A stretch of DNA of 64,000 nucleotides, taken from contig JADFUC010000646.1 in NCBI GenBank assembly GCA_019722365.1, forward strand, positions 248,001 through 312,000, in the 5' to 3' direction. This document shows, in pieces, positions 51,901 through 64,000 of the stretch; position 1 is the stretch's first letter, and each line of letters opens with the position of its first letter. The notes beneath the pieces were generated by a model. It did not search any database, was not told where the DNA came from, and saw only the letters and a list, made by a program, of their open reading frames with translations. The DNA comes from Lithospermum erythrorhizon (taxonomy: Eukaryota; Streptophyta; Magnoliopsida; Boraginales; Boraginaceae). The translations under genes were made by a program, and so were the position numbers.

Positions 51901-52764
51901 TCTACTTATGCTCGTCATTAATTGAATTATAATGAAATCGTGTTGGTAAAAAAAAAATGCAAAAGCAATGTCATCTTTTAATAAAACTAAATTTTATATC
52001 ATTATTTGAATAAAATGCGTTTCGGTACCCCAAAAAGATTATTTTTATGTAGTATAAAAAGATTGAATTTTTTCTTTTTTACCTTTGTTTCCATAAGGCG
52101 AAGTTGTGAAATCCGAATTCCTTGAGAAATTGAAAGATGAATCCCAATCTGCATCCCTGTGCCACCATCGATATTTTTATTATCATGTATTACTTATAAT
52201 TAAACTAATATAACCTTTTTGTATTTTTTGCTATTTCAATGTTTCTTTCAAAGTTGAATATTTCATTTGCCAAATTTTATTGATATTCAATTCTTTTATG
52301 GTGTATTTGTTTCACTCATCCAATCATATTTCCTCAAATTTCTTAATATTTTAATATAGTAATTTTGATGGATGTTAGTGTGATAATTTTATATTTTTGA
52401 AAATTTTCAAATTCGAAAAATTTCATTTTAATTTCATGGGTGAAACAAACAAACATATAGAGTATTTATCGACCAAAGATACATGTGCATGCATGCCTAC
52501 AAACACTTTAGTTTGTACTTGGTCATGGAGGACAACTTACACATTTTCGACACAAAATTTTAATTCCTTCTTAATATCCTCCTTATATAAAGCTGATAAA
52601 TTGTTGAAACGTGCAACCACCGCATCCGCCACCAGCTTCACCCCGGGCGGAGCCGCAGCGGCGTGGCTCAATGTAACATGATGTGTGAATGTGATTAACA
52701 CAATACAATACACAAGTAAATTATATATATTTGATTTTTTATCTTTCGAGGTATTCATTTCCAT
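45926..52764 (-). CDS. ABC transporter G family member, ABCG24/ABCG28-like (half-size WBC type)
   Basis: Fourteen exons on the minus strand: 52764-52541, 52156-52083, 51593-51306, 50609-50546, 50464-50318, 50155-50121, 49832-49759, 49653-48782, 48628-48332, 47829-47347, 47029-46881, 46684-46395, 46309-46179 and 46082-45926. They sum to 3285 nt and 1094 aa in frame, all GT-AG. The order is a signal peptide ([11 protein letters not shown]), a Cys-rich extracytoplasmic region of about 270 residues ([30 protein letters not shown]), a membrane segment at about 303, a basic linker, the nucleotide-binding domain and C-terminal membrane segments. Walker A is GPSGAGKTT at 525-533, the signature ISGGQ at 632-636 and Walker B LLILDEP at 652-658. 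The long N-terminus marks the ABCG24/ABCG28 branch (old name WBC30). The substrate is unknown to me. A second ATG two codons downstream could also start the protein. Confidence 0.93.
51028..51132 (-). repeat. Dispersed repeat, copy 2 (inverted), in ABCG intron 3
   Basis: Read on the minus strand it gives AATATTTTAAGATGTTGTTT, then GGATATTATTTTATTG, then GGTGAAATATAACTA, parallel to the copy at 44540-44660. Intron 3 also carries an unpaired MITE-like end TACTCCCTCCGTCTT at about 50902. Confidence 0.6.
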
Positions 52765-53369
52765 TTGTGAAATAGATAAAAATCATTTAGAAAAAGAAAA
52801 TGAGAAGAAAAAATGAAATGCTTAGATGAAAACATGAAAGAAAAATAATTTGGTTTGGGGATGACGAAGATTGAAGAGTTGTGGACTTGTGGTTTTGCTT
52901 ATTTGGAGGGAGAAATGGGGAGAAGATGAGTCGGAGCAACCTAAATTCATAATCAAATATGCGACGTGGAAAATATATATGCATGTTCATTAATTTACCA
53001 TTAACTTCGTAATTTAACCCATCATCTATAAGAAAATAAAAATAACAAATGAAATAATTTAAAATGAAATCGAAGAATTAAAGGTACACTATATTTGCTT
53101 CATTTTCACTTTAATCTATATTTTATTGAAAGTAATAAATTTTTTAGTTATATTATAAAAACTATGATAAAAATGCTTTATACGGTCCTCTAAATACAGT
53201 ACTCAAACTAAATTATAAAAAATAGAATTTGATATTTTATGAATTAAGAATTTTTATTAGTCGTCCATGAGAACATTCCAAGACAAGTATTGTTTTGAAC
53301 TATCACCTTATGTAATACCGATTTACATGTAATGGTCTGGGGATACTTCTTTACTTCCATAGTTCCATA
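52765..53369 (-). promoter_or_regulatory. Short spacer: ABCG upstream region and EXO84C 3' end
   Basis: Only about 605 bp separate the ABCG start codon from the EXO84C stop codon, both on the minus strand. The ABCG promoter and 5' UTR and the EXO84C 3' UTR must share this space. No clear TATA box could be assigned. Confidence 0.45.
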
Positions 53370-56300
53370 TCATGTGCTCTTCCATTTTATATCCACATTG
53401 CCTTCCGGGGGATCAACACCTTCGAAAATTTCTGTTCCAATGGTGTTTCTAACAAATTCTGATGCTTCTTGATCGGCTACATGGCACGACTCCAAACTAT
53501 CTTTTGAGGAAACTGTAGACGCGGTGTTAGTGTTTGCGGATGAATCACTGAAATATTCTTGATCTGCATCGAGTACATTGTCCTGATAGTTGCAAGCAAT
53601 TTGATGTGTTTCTCTTATCACAATCTCTTGCAGCTTCTGCAATGCTTTGGCAGCAGCACTGGTAGCCCACCCATCATCTGCTAAGTGTCTGATAACAAAG
53701 AAGAGGCAAATGTCACACATTACCCACTAATCATCTCATGAGGGGTTGCAAACCGTCTAAAATGAAAAATTGGCATGGCCATGACGAAGAAATGGAGTTA
53801 GGAGGGGTAGATAGGACACAACCATACCCCTATGAAAATAGAAGGTTATTTTCAAATTGACCTAAGAATGAAGTAAAAACACACAATCTTCACTAGATAA
53901 GACGCCAGAGGTAGTAATGACCCATTTTATTTTATTCCATTATATCTGAGAGCTAGAGAATGTGAAATCTTTAGGACATGGAAAAAGGTATTTAGTGGTT
54001 AATGAAATGGAAAATGCATTGAGATTTTGTAAAATTGAAGGTGGAAAAAGAAAGAGACACAACGAATTCCAATGGACATCTGTAAAATTCTGCAAGCGGT
54101 TCTGTTGAATCTCTCATAAATAGATGATCAAACTGAAATTTACAAAATGAAATTACCTTTTAAGGTCCAAACCAGCAGAAGAGAATACCGTTTCTGCATG
54201 AGAAATAACTTGTATAGAGATATTCTTTATATTATTGGATAGGTAACCTCCTTGTCTAGCAATTTCCTCCAAAAATTTGATATTCAAAACAAACTGCATT
54301 TGGGAAAAGATATACAACTTATTAAATGAAATATAATAACATTGCTGAACATATTAACCAGTTTTTATAAGAAAGACAATGTATACAGTAACGTTAAAAA
54401 ACACAGAACCCAAAACTTGGTAGAACATATTCTACTTGTGAGACCGAAGTCTGAATCATGTCAATGTACTATGTAGGTGTTTGTGTCTATACATATTTGC
54501 TCCCTAGGCTGAGTTTTCTGTAGATATACCTGCATAAAGTTGATGCAGTGTTGGTCCATTGAGAGATCTTCAGCGATAGATAAACTTTCTGTTTCACTTG
54601 ATATGCATGCAAAGACGGCCTCCACTAGATCTTTGAATAGACAGATTGACCAATCAACTTCGATGTGATTTTCTTCAGAAAGCTTTTGCAGTCTCCACAG
54701 TTCCAGATACATTTCCTGTATATTCGCCCAAAGATAATATAAGCTCTTACAAGATAAGTGTAAATTTGCCTATCAATAGAAGTTGCTTAAAACTAACATG
54801 GAGAAGAAGAATCAATTTTCACTCTGTATAAATACAGAAATCTACTTTCACAAACCATCATGTGACAGCATTGATAACATGTCTACAGTATTTCAATTTC
54901 CATTTAAAGTAAAGAAAAGTAGAGCTGGGCCTTACTTGGTAACCTGAAAAGGGATCCAGAGAATTGGTACCAGGATTGTCATGCAAGTCAATGGATCTAC
55001 ATAAAAGAGCTCTATTGTCTGGTTCAGGATACAAAAATCCATGAACAAACTGTTGGCAATAACGAACTCTTAGTTGGCGAATGCTGTCTTGTATGGATAG
55101 TCCAAAACTATCAATTTCATGCCTCATGTTAGAGAAGCTACCACATATGTCTTCTACTATACACGAAAATAACGCCGTGGTAGTTTCTAAATTGGCCAAA
55201 ATAGTAACTCTCTCAACCAAAGGAACGGCCTTATATGCTCTTTCTTGTGCAGTTACATCATTTAGGAGCACTCCTTCAAGAATTTCGATATACTGGGAAT
55301 GCATGTCCACAAGTCCTCTTAGAACTGAACCTTCCATGTGCAGAGCAACTAATGGAGAAGCACCCTCTGCAAAAGCCTTCAATCCCAAGAAATTAGTTTG
55401 TGGATTCATGTGACCTTCTTTGATTAGAAAGGTAAATGCCACAGATTAGAGAAAGAGATATAGTGACCCTAAAAATTACCTAACATTTTCTGTCCTCGTA
55501 CGCTACAGGCAAAGCATGTCCCATCTTCTGACTGATCAACTTTGTGCAATCAATTTTAGTTGATTTACTTAATAAGAGGTCTGCCTAAAAACTCTGTGAC
55601 AAGGAGTAGCACTTTTGGTGCATATTAATCTAATTTGATAATATAACGATGTAACTAATTTATTTCTATATAGAAAATCGCGATAAACCTAACCACAGGT
55701 GATAAATTTATAGCAAAAGAAACAAGTTGAACTACTCAGATCACACACTGCCTTATATCATTATATGTATGTATCTGGAGTTAAGGACCTAATAGAAAGG
55801 AGTGTATCAATCTAACCTGCAACAATGTAATAAATTTCCAGCCACTGTCAGTCAGCAAACAATATTCCAGATGCTGGGAAAGAGCAAGAGAACTGCATTT
55901 TGTTAAGACTCCTGATATGTGATACTTTTCAAGCCTCCAAGTGTCGGTTGATGAAACAATACTGATAATATTTTTATAATGGTTAGTATGTGTTTGTAGA
56001 ACCTCTTCAACTCGAGGATGAATGTGCTCTATCAAACATGGAAGAACAATGATCCTCTGACTCTCCAACAAAGAGCAATATGACATTGCAAAATGCACGG
56101 CTTCAACAACTATTGATAGGCCATTTTTAGTTTCAGATATTGATGAAACAAATTTGGTAAGATACGCAGCAAATATTTCTGTTTCTTCACATGTCCACTG
56201 AACTAACTCTTCAGGATAACAAGAAGTTTCACCATGTAGAGCCACATAACTCCTCACAGCTTGAGAGATCATAGAGAATGTATACTTCGAAACATCTCGA

Positions 56301-57972
56301 AGTTGGAGCCCATGTAAAAACAATTTTGGAGAGTTCAAGTTATATAAACCAGAAGCAATTCGTTCATGGTAATACTTCAGCAATAACTTAGTGGCTAAAT
56401 TAGTTTCCCCAAGCTTGCTAAGGCCCATTAATGCCTTTTGCAGTTCTACTGCTGAAACTCGAGGATTTTCTGCTAATAGTGTCAATTGATGAACAAGCAT
56501 AGCCCTTCGGTCTGCGATAGCAGTATTATACACCATTACCTCATCAGCGGAAATATCTTCCTCAGATTGCATAATTTGGGAAGATTCTTCTTCTCGTTCG
56601 AGGACACATATGGCTTCATCAAACCTGTGTTCTGAGAATAGGGTATCCAAGGTCCCCGTGATATGTTCAGTATGAGCCTTCAATTTGCTGGGAGAAGAGA
56701 AATTGGATAGTGACACATTGTGAGAAGTCAACTGCAATGTTTTTTCTTGCAGAAATTGCAAAACTGTTTTGCTTGTAAGATCTTGTACAAGGTTCTTATG
56801 TGTGGAAGCCTTACGTTTCAGCAGCATCAATTCACTTTCCATACTCTTAACCCCTTTGGATATTCTACAAATAAGTTACACCAATGTTATATAACCATAT
56901 GTACATAAATGTTAGGAAACGATGATCAGTAAAACTGCCAATGACAATCACCCCAAGTAAGCTGAATTCTCACAATTACAATCTAACATTAAATTCCCAT
57001 GACTCTCATCAGAGATTCAAGTATGATGCAGACATGTGCCATAAAATCCCCTTACACACACTCATATTGCTGATTAGGCTATGTTTTGCTGCATAGCTAT
57101 ACATAAAATTCTCAACCAAGTGAGAACATTGCCCATACATAAATCCTCCAGACCTCAACTCCATTTCATTAATGACAAATTTTAAGAATGTGAGGAAAAA
57201 ACTTTCAATGGAAAAAGTGTAAACAAAGATAAACTAATTTGTTGAATACTACCTCCACTGCATAAAACTATTAAGGTTATTTTTTTGTGGTCACACTTAA
57301 CAATGTTTAAGATTTTAACTAACACATATAACTTCAATATAAATCAAAACGACCCTGAATTCTTGATTTATTTATTCATCAAATGTTATCGAAGCTATAT
57401 AAATAGTTCAAAATTTAAAAGTCATACCATCATTAATCAAAACTTCACTAATTTTTTGAGATGCAGGATACGGTATCTTAATACCTCCAGTTAAACAAAA
57501 ATCTTACCCAAAAAATAATAAATAGTTATCTCGAACATTCTTCTGAAAGTCCTCATCTGACTCTCTCTTCAGTTCAGCTAATTCTGAACAAAGATGCTTA
57601 ACACCCTAAAGAAATACAACTCATAAGATCAACAATAAATATAAATAAAAGAGAAGCAAACAATGAAAAATAATCCACATTTTCAGCTACGAAGTCATCG
57701 AATGTTAATAATCCATGGGGACATATACTAAACCAAATTGCCTAGAGATGGATAAAGCTCACAACCAATGGTGACGGAACAGGATTTTCGTGTAGGGGCA
57801 AGTAATATGATACGATACAAATAAGAAAAAATATAAAAAATTAGGGGGCGAGCAACATAGTTACCTTAGCAGTCATGGACTGAAGGTCGAAATCATCGTT
57901 ACCAGAATTGGTGCTGGAGGCAGACCAATAATCGTGGTCGATTTGGTAATGGGAAAAGTCTTGTTCGGACAT
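53370..57972 (-). CDS. EXO84C: Exocyst complex component EXO84C-like
   Basis: Seven exons on the minus strand: 57972-57865, 57605-57508, 56864-55817, 55376-54936, 54715-54530, 54293-54157 and 53688-53370. They sum to 2337 nt and 778 aa in frame, all GT-AG. The N-terminus runs MSEQDFSHYQIDHDYW, then MTAKGVKHLCSELAELKRES, DEDFQKNVRDNYLLFF and SKGVKSMESELMLLKRK. This is the EXO84C pattern; EXO84A and EXO84B start with a different NEKEIRQLCSYL-type segment. The first 120 residues should form the coiled-coil N-terminus and the rest the helical-bundle rods. The exocyst tethers secretory vesicles to the plasma membrane. The acceptor of exon 4 (GGGATTGAAG) has a weak pyrimidine tract but is required by the frame and by family alignment. 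A, B and C paralogues were separated from memory, so the symbol is less sure than the family. Confidence 0.9.
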
Positions 57973-58469
57973 CTTTAGGGAACTAGTTGAATGAAGTACA
58001 CATTATGTGATAATAGGAACAAAAACTAAAGTGATTATAGTAGTAGTAAAATGGTGTTAAATAAAAGGAATGGTTCCATTGTTATTGACGTTGTGCAGCT
58101 TTGGGTTTTCCGGAGAATATTGACAAACAAATGCATGGATGTCGCTTACGAGTGTTTTTTATCATTAACGAACAACAAACTTAATGAATCCTAATTTTTC
58201 GCTTAATTGTGATCCTTAATACATGATGGTCCCGTATATATAACTCGAACTCCATAAATTAATTAAACACTATTTATAGCAAAAGTATGTTTCAACTAAA
58301 CAAAAAAAAATTACCCAGAAATTTAGCAGAAATACTAAACAAAAGGAAGAATCTAATAAACTCCAACAAATGAAAAATGGGTCATATTTCTTCCATTAAT
58401 TTCGATAACTTACATATACATATATGATTAATATGACCATATCAATACTTATCAAAAGTCCCAAAACAA

Positions 58470-58631
58470 ATGTCCCCTTTCTTTCAACTCCTTATAATCC
58501 TCTGTTTCTCATCCTCATCCTCAACTTTCTTCTGCATCAAAAAGGAAACTCATCTGCCCCGAAACCCCCAAAGTGGGAACACCCAGCTCCATTGCCCCCC
58601 ACCGGTTGATTACAAGGCGCAAGAAGGCTGA
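58470..58631 (+). CDS. Possible small secreted peptide, unrecognised
   Basis: A 53-codon frame begins MSPFFQLLIILCFSSSSS, an N-terminus that looks like a signal peptide, and continues to a Pro/Cys-containing tail (HCPPPVDYKAQEG). An overlapping longer frame (58424-58609) in another phase also has a hydrophobic stretch, so chance is a serious alternative. I do not recognise a peptide family. No promoter or homologue supports it. Confidence 0.15.
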   Translation: MSPFFQLLIILCFSSSSSTFFCIKKETHLPRNPQSGNTQLHCPPPVDYKAQEG

Positions 58632-58697
58632 AATCTAAAAACCATCTTCTGTTATCTGAAAGCCTCATTTTGTTTTTAATGCAGTGGAGAGTATGGT

Positions 58698-58737
58698 GGG
58701 GGTGGGGGTAGCGGTAGGGGTGGGAAAGAGGGAAGGG
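58698..58737 (+). repeat. G-rich tract with quadruplex potential
   Basis: Runs of 5, 5, 4 and 3 G are separated by T, an eight-base spacer and T within 27 bp, and further GGG runs follow. It lies about 0.7 kb upstream of the EXO84C start codon. Whether it folds or matters is unknown. Confidence 0.5.
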
Positions 58738-61700
58738 TGAACATGGTGGAGGAGCCACTCAATTGTCTGGCCATCAGTACGGTGGCCGAGTTCCCTAGTT
58801 AGCTGGAAGATACGGGCTGCGCAGACGGCGGAAGGCGTAATGAAGTAGTTCGCTGTATTTCTTCTTTCGCTTCGGTGGGCTAAGGTGGTTTGTGGGTTTT
58901 GTATGGTGGTAAAGCATGTCAGAGTTTAAGGTGGGGATAACTTAAATGGTTCCATTTTTTTGGTGTGATTTTGATTTTGGGAAGGGGGGTTAGGTTTAGT
59001 GATGGGGGGAGGGGGATATTTTTGTGTTTTTTCTCCTGGGAAGATGGAAAGAGTTGGTCAACATTTTGATAGTGGTGAAATTTGAATTTTGATGGGTTAT
59101 TGAAAATTTGCGCCAATTCTAATATTTTTATTTATTTTAAAATGAATTGAAAATTCCAATAGTATTTCTTCATTTCCATCGTTACAGTTGTATCAAAATT
59201 GTTTTTCTTAATTCTAATTCTAAAAAACGAGGTTAAGGGATAATTGAAAAGTAAAATCGGTTGAGGAGCATATTGAAAATATAAAAAGTACGAGGTGTAA
59301 ATTGGGAATTAAATAAGTGATTTTTCAAATAAGTGATTTTTTAATATATCAAAATCAATGCTTGACTAAAAAATAAAAAGATTAAAATTATAATTAATCA
59401 ATTAACATTAATCCAAAACAAACGGGCCCTTAAAGGGTTAACTCTTCAATCTTTCAAATTGTCTAAAATTCAACATTTGAAATTATCCATGTTAGTGGGC
59501 TTGAGACTGAGAACCGTCCGAAATAATCGGAATTCATTTTACCAACCAAAAATTAGCTTCGGTCCTGCACCAGATACTATTTTTTTTATATCAGACCGGT
59601 TTGGACCGACTGACATCTGTGGCTGATACCCGAAAGGGCAGCATACTAAACCTAAAATCCTACCATCTAACCCTCACACTCACGCCTCCATTCCCATCCC
59701 CCATTCCCCATTCCATTCTCCATTACATTCTTCATCTTTTAAATTAAACCTCATGGCAAACTGGCAATGATGATTGTTTGTATTTCTAAGGTATAAATAA
59801 TATTCTAATAATACTACGGATATGAATCACATGATCACTACTAGTTGCATAAAACAATAATGGAAGAGACGCAAACATGCACCGTGAATAATTTTAAAAA
59901 ATCGAAGGTGGCTCTTTTCTCCACCACTAGCTTCCACCGAGAGAGAGCTTTGCCTTCTCACTATTTCCCATGAGGAAGTGAATAATTTCAAAGTAAATGA
60001 GCAATTCTCCGTGGGACTTTATATAGGCACAAAAATCCTACTTTTTAGGCCCCTCAAAGAGAAGTGGTAAAAAAATCCCCTCTCCTGCCACCTCCTCCCT
60101 TTGTGTTAATGAATCTGACAAGGTTCCGTAACCTTCCATATCTTATCCATAAAATCAAGGTGGCATCTCATGTGAGAAAAAAGCAGTAACATTTCAACCC
60201 ATATCCCTCACTATTTTAGCTCTAATACCGGGTGCTTTCAACAATGGAATTTTGTCTAAATGTTCTTATACAATTCTATTTTAAACCCGGCATTATAATT
60301 ACAAATGATGATTTGATTTTGCCATGCATGTAGCCCCTTAGGCTCGACAAAAGTCATATACTAATAAATGTTAACCGAACATTATTTGATAGTATATTGA
60401 TTATGAGCGGACCCTAGTAAGCCATCATAATCTTTGAAGTGTCAAAGTACATCAGGCATCCTAATATGGTCAATGTCAAGGCTAACTCGTAACATATATA
60501 CCTAATCCTAAAACTTAAATGAGTTAATCGGTTGTACAATCGAATTGTTCAACGGACATTATTTCAAATATCTCATATTTCCAACAAAATTTGGTTTCAA
60601 TATGCGTTTGTTTTGATTTTGAATTTGTTTGCGATTTATCTCAGCCTCAATTGTTGATGATTTGTTGTTAAATTGTTAATCCAATTCATTTTTAGGGTTT
60701 TTTGATTTTTGGATTTTGTCGCATCCGCCTGAACTCAGTCCAAAAATCGGGACTGAGATTCAATTCGATAATCTATTTGACTATATTCAAAAAAAAATAT
60801 CCCAGAGTTATCGAAACCATGTAGAACCGATATACTATCGGCCCCGATCCATTTTGAATGGATGTTATCTCTGACTAACCTGACCGAAGGTATAACAACA
60901 CTACAGCTTAACATCGACAAAAATTTATACAATTACGGAGTACAATTTATTTAATTAATTAAACTTTGAATGTCAAACACTCCTTAAACTACTCTAATCG
61001 TCACCTATATATAGACTATAGCTACCATATATTCCAAAATTTGCAAGGTAGCCTACAATGCCAGTTGATTTCAAACACATGATATCTCTATTTAGTATAC
61101 ATTTATCGATATTTGTCAACGATTAAGACTCTTAAGAGATCGAGTGAGGTCATGGCAAAGAATAGTTTCTAATAATTGGTTATTGGATGAAGGACTAATT
61201 TGTCTTAGCTGTTTAGAATTACTATTACAGTAATATTTAATCTAAGTTTAATTTCAACATACATTGAATATTTAGCATAGTTTTGATTTGATAATTGACT
61301 TTTTAAATTTTGAATTTAATTAGTTTCAAATATATTATATAAAATATATCTCGTTATAGAACTTATAATTTTCCTTGCTACGAACGAGCAAATTTTTATT
61401 TAAGTAACTTATATATAAAGTATCAATTAATATTAAAATATTTATTTTTTGATATTAAAAATCAAATCGAACAATTTTCATGAGATGAGATAGTATTATA
61501 TACATTGTAATTTCATATATAGAATGTCTTGATCTAGTATATTTTGGTCCACTTGCATGTTACCAATATCCTGGCATATTTTATAACCGAAATTGAACTC
61601 GTCAAAAGAGTATAATAGACCTATAGTATAGGCTAAAGATCAACTTAAATGAGGACGTTAAATTTGCATGATTTTATTAGAAAATCAATATTCTCATACA

Positions 61701-63072
61701 AAACCGGAAAGGGGTGTTTGCCGCGGGTTGGGAAGGAAAGGGGTCCAAAGAAGAGACAAAGAGGGCAAACAAAAGAAAGGAAGCCATAAGTATATTATAA
61801 AAATGAAAGAAATATGGCGGACTATAAAGGGTAAAGAAACGGAACTAATGTATAATATTGTACGGATCATTTGAGAGCTAATTGTTATTCTTGAATTTAT
61901 CTTTTAAAACATTTTCATAACATTATTTTGTCAAATATTTCATAATAAAATTCAAAATTTAATATATTGTATGAAGTATTCTTTCCAATTCACTTTAATT
62001 GTCGTTTGATTTTTTTAAAGTTCAAATTTCGACAATAATTATTAATTATTCTAAAAAATATAAATTTTATATCATTGAATTCTTTTAAAAAAATACTATA
62101 TTATTAATTTTTTAATAATATAATTAAAAATAATTGAAATATCAAAAAATTTATCTCGACATGGTAAAATCACTCACAAAACGAATCAATTCAAAAGATA
62201 TACAAGGTGAGATAGACCAAGTTCATACACAAAAAGTATTGTTGCAGTGAAGCTAAGAGTTGCACTGTCCTTAAATATTTTTTTCCATTTCTAGAAGATA
62301 CTTTTTTTATGGCGATAATACGAGAACAATTTTGATTATGCCGGGACAAACAATAACAAATGTCTTTTTTAACCCTCCCTTCATTGAGCCCGCATCTAAA
62401 TCTGCAACAAAATATCGGCCATCAAAATCTGAAGAAACATCAATTGGTATAACAATTAGACAAATCCTTGAGAAACATCATTGCAGGCCAGTTAGACTTA
62501 ATTGATTGAATCCATTAGTGCCTTCAATGAGTTGTTGATGAGAATTTTCTGGAAATGTTTCCTCTTTGTCAAAGCCCTTGTTTGTGATTTGTGAATAATA
62601 GATGTTACATCAATTGAATTTTAATGTCCATTTAGATGGCCAATTTAATTTTGCGTAGAATTTGTTGCTTGCTAATATATATTATAGGTATATACTCTGT
62701 ATTGAATAACACTTAAAAATAAAATATCACTTAGGGATAAAAGTGTCATTTAGTCATTTTTTACTCTGGCAGAATCAAAATTGCTCTCACGTTATCCACG
62801 ACCATTTTTTAGATAACCATTTTTATAAAATAGCATGCCCAATTTGACAAACAAGAATGAATGAGATTCTTATTACTCAGTTATTATTCCTGGCATTTTA
62901 ATAGAATAATAATAGTCTCTTAATCTTTTGGGATATACGATAGGGTTAACACTATTCGTCTATTCCAATCATATGCGGCGAAATGGATTCCATGTCAATT
63001 AATTAAGTAAAAGGCAACCATTCGAATCTCCATAAGTTTTTCATATTTCCAAATTTGTCAACGCATACAACC

Positions 63073-63080
63073 TATATAAA
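63073..63080 (+). promoter_or_regulatory. TATA box of NRT2 gene
   Basis: TATATAAA lies 130 bp upstream of the first ATG of the nitrate transporter, a normal distance for a plant gene with a leader of about 100 bp. The following sequence is A/C-rich, like typical plant 5' UTRs. Confidence 0.6.
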
Positions 63081-63202
63081 GCTTATTGATATCACTTAAA
63101 TCTCACAACAAAAATCTTTTATCACATTTCAATTAGTAAATTCATTACCTATAAAGAAACCCCACAAATTCAAATCAACTTATAAATAATTATTAAAAAA
63201 AT

Positions 63203-64000
63203 ATGATGGGGGGAAATATTGAAGGATCTCCAGGTAGCTCCATGCATGGAGTTACAGGCAGAGAACCAGTTCTTGCATTCTCAGTTCAATCTCCAGCAGT
63301 TCCAACTGATACTACTGCGAAATTCGACTTACCGGTGGATTCGGAGCATAAGGCGAAAGTTTTTAAGCTTTTTTCCTTTGGTGCACCCCACATGAGAACT
63401 TTCCATCTCTCATGGATCTCTTTCTTTACATGTTTTGTCTCCACATTTGCAGCAGCCCCTCTTGTCCCGATTATTCGGGACAATCTTAATTTGACAAAAC
63501 AGGACATTGGAAATGCAGGGGTGGCCTCTGTTTCCGGGAGTATATTATCCAGGCTTTGCATGGGCGCAATATGTGACTTGTTGGGTCCAAGATATGGTTG
63601 TGCCTTTTTGATCATGTTCACTGCCCCAACTGTTTTTTGCATGTCATTTGTTGCGGATGCTGGCGGATATATAGCTGTGAGGTTCATGATTGGTTTTTCG
63701 TTGGCTACGTTTGTTTCCTGCCAGTACTGGATGAGTACCATGTTTAATGGAAAAATCATTGGATTGGCTAACGGAACCGCGGCTGGATGGGGTAACATGG
63801 GGGGTGGTGCAACCCAACTTCTGATGCCTCTGCTCTATGATATCATCCAAAGAGCGGGAGCGACGCCATTTACTGCCTGGAGAATTTCCTTCTTCATCCC
63901 TGGTTGGCTTCATGTCATCATGGGGATATTAGTATTGACTCTTGGACAAGACTTGCCTGATGGAAACCTTGGTGCTCTCCAGAAACAAGGCACTGTTTCA
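63203..64000 (+). CDS. High-affinity nitrate transporter NRT2.1-like, 3' end outside window
   Basis: One open frame of 266 codons runs uninterrupted to the window edge, about half the usual length of about 530 residues. The N-terminus carries [20 protein letters not shown] and [18 protein letters not shown], typical of the NRT2.1/2.2 group and unlike NRT2.5. The first membrane helices follow ([20 protein letters not shown]). The MFS loop motif appears as [12 protein letters not shown], and the nitrate signature as [20 protein letters not shown]2 proteins import nitrate with protons at the plasma membrane, usually with the partner NAR2/NRT3.1. Two ATGs in tandem (63203 and 63206) are equally possible starts. 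No intron occurs within the visible part. Confidence 0.92.
   Translation, partial: MMGGNIEGSPGSSMHGVTGREPVLAFSVQSPAVPTDTTAKFDLPVDSEHKAKVFKLFSFGAPHMRTFHLSWISFFTCFVSTFAAAPLVPIIRDNLNLTKQDIGNAGVASVSGSILSRLCMGAICDLLGPRYGCAFLIMFTAPTVFCMSFVADAGGYIAVRFMIGFSLATFVSCQYWMSTMFNGKIIGLANGTAAGWGNMGGGATQLLMPLLYDIIQRAGATPFTAWRISFFIPGWLHVIMGILVLTLGQDLPDGNLGALQKQGTVS

Larger units (their letters stand above)
57973..63072. other. 5-kb intergenic region between divergent EXO84C and NRT2 genes
   Basis: EXO84C (-) and the NRT2 gene (+) are transcribed away from each other, so both promoters lie here. A possible tiny secreted-peptide frame is at 58470-58631, with a G-rich tract just after it. Around 59500-59640, 60230 and 60730-60900 are diverged CGG-containing patches of the sort left by old repeats. 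The plus-strand frame at 61668-61874 matches nothing I know. Confidence 0.45.

Noticed and set aside
17577..63202. Possible biosynthetic or functional gene cluster
   Set aside because: The genes belong to unrelated processes (transcription factor, riboflavin enzyme, ABC transporter, exocyst, nitrate uptake); no shared pathway is indicated.
63286..63913. Minus-strand frames of 170 and 89 aa
   Set aside because: Antisense shadows of the NRT2 coding sequence.

Overview
The window is plant nuclear DNA. Genes are rich in introns, intergenic DNA is strongly AT-biased, plant-only protein families are present, and there are several Stowaway-like MITEs and decayed LTR retrotransposons. The proteins fit a eudicot. 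A Caryophyllales source is only a guess. I saw no organelle, bacterial, CRISPR, rRNA or convincing tRNA signal. All gene models below were built by hand from splice signals, reading-frame continuity and remembered family sequences. In seven of the eight main genes the exon lengths add up to an uninterrupted frame.

Layout. 0.75-4.1 kb (-): a membrane-anchored, two-domain glycosyltransferase-like protein (At5g12260-like, 3 exons). 4.1-10.9 kb: gene-free, AT-rich DNA with a MITE and a tandem duplication. 10.9-14.0 kb (-): a cyclic-nucleotide-gated channel of the CNGC15 type (7 coding exons, one GC-AG intron). 14.1-17.6 kb: intergenic, with a copia-type LTR and primer-binding-site remnant. 17.6-21.8 kb (-): a BEL1-like TALE homeodomain transcription factor (4 coding exons). 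22-33 kb: a retrotransposon graveyard with a gypsy-like LTR remnant, a broken copia pol with its 3' LTR, and MITEs. 33.3-35.5 kb (+): a receptor-like cytoplasmic pseudokinase (At3g57120-like). Its only intron looks exactly like a hAT-type transposon insertion, and its first exon carries a frame break. 35.5-39.2 kb: intergenic. 39.2-44.4 kb (-): PYRR, the plastid riboflavin-pathway reductase fused to a dead deaminase and an N-glycosidase domain (9 exons). 45.9-52.8 kb (-): an ABCG24/ABCG28-type half-size ABC transporter (14 exons). 53.4-58.0 kb (-): the exocyst subunit EXO84C (7 exons). 58-63 kb: intergenic. 63.2 kb to the window end (+): the 5' half of an NRT2.1-like high-affinity nitrate transporter.

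The genes are unrelated neighbours, as is usual in plant genomes, and nothing suggests a cluster or shared pathway. PYRR acts in plastids. EXO84C, the ABCG protein and the glycosyltransferase belong to secretory or membrane functions. The CNGC and NRT2 proteins are ion or nutrient transporters.

The most notable observation is the transposon-derived intron at 33.69-34.53 kb. Its borders carry hAT-like terminal inverted repeats inside a near-perfect 8-bp target-site duplication, and the two duplication copies supply the splice donor and acceptor.
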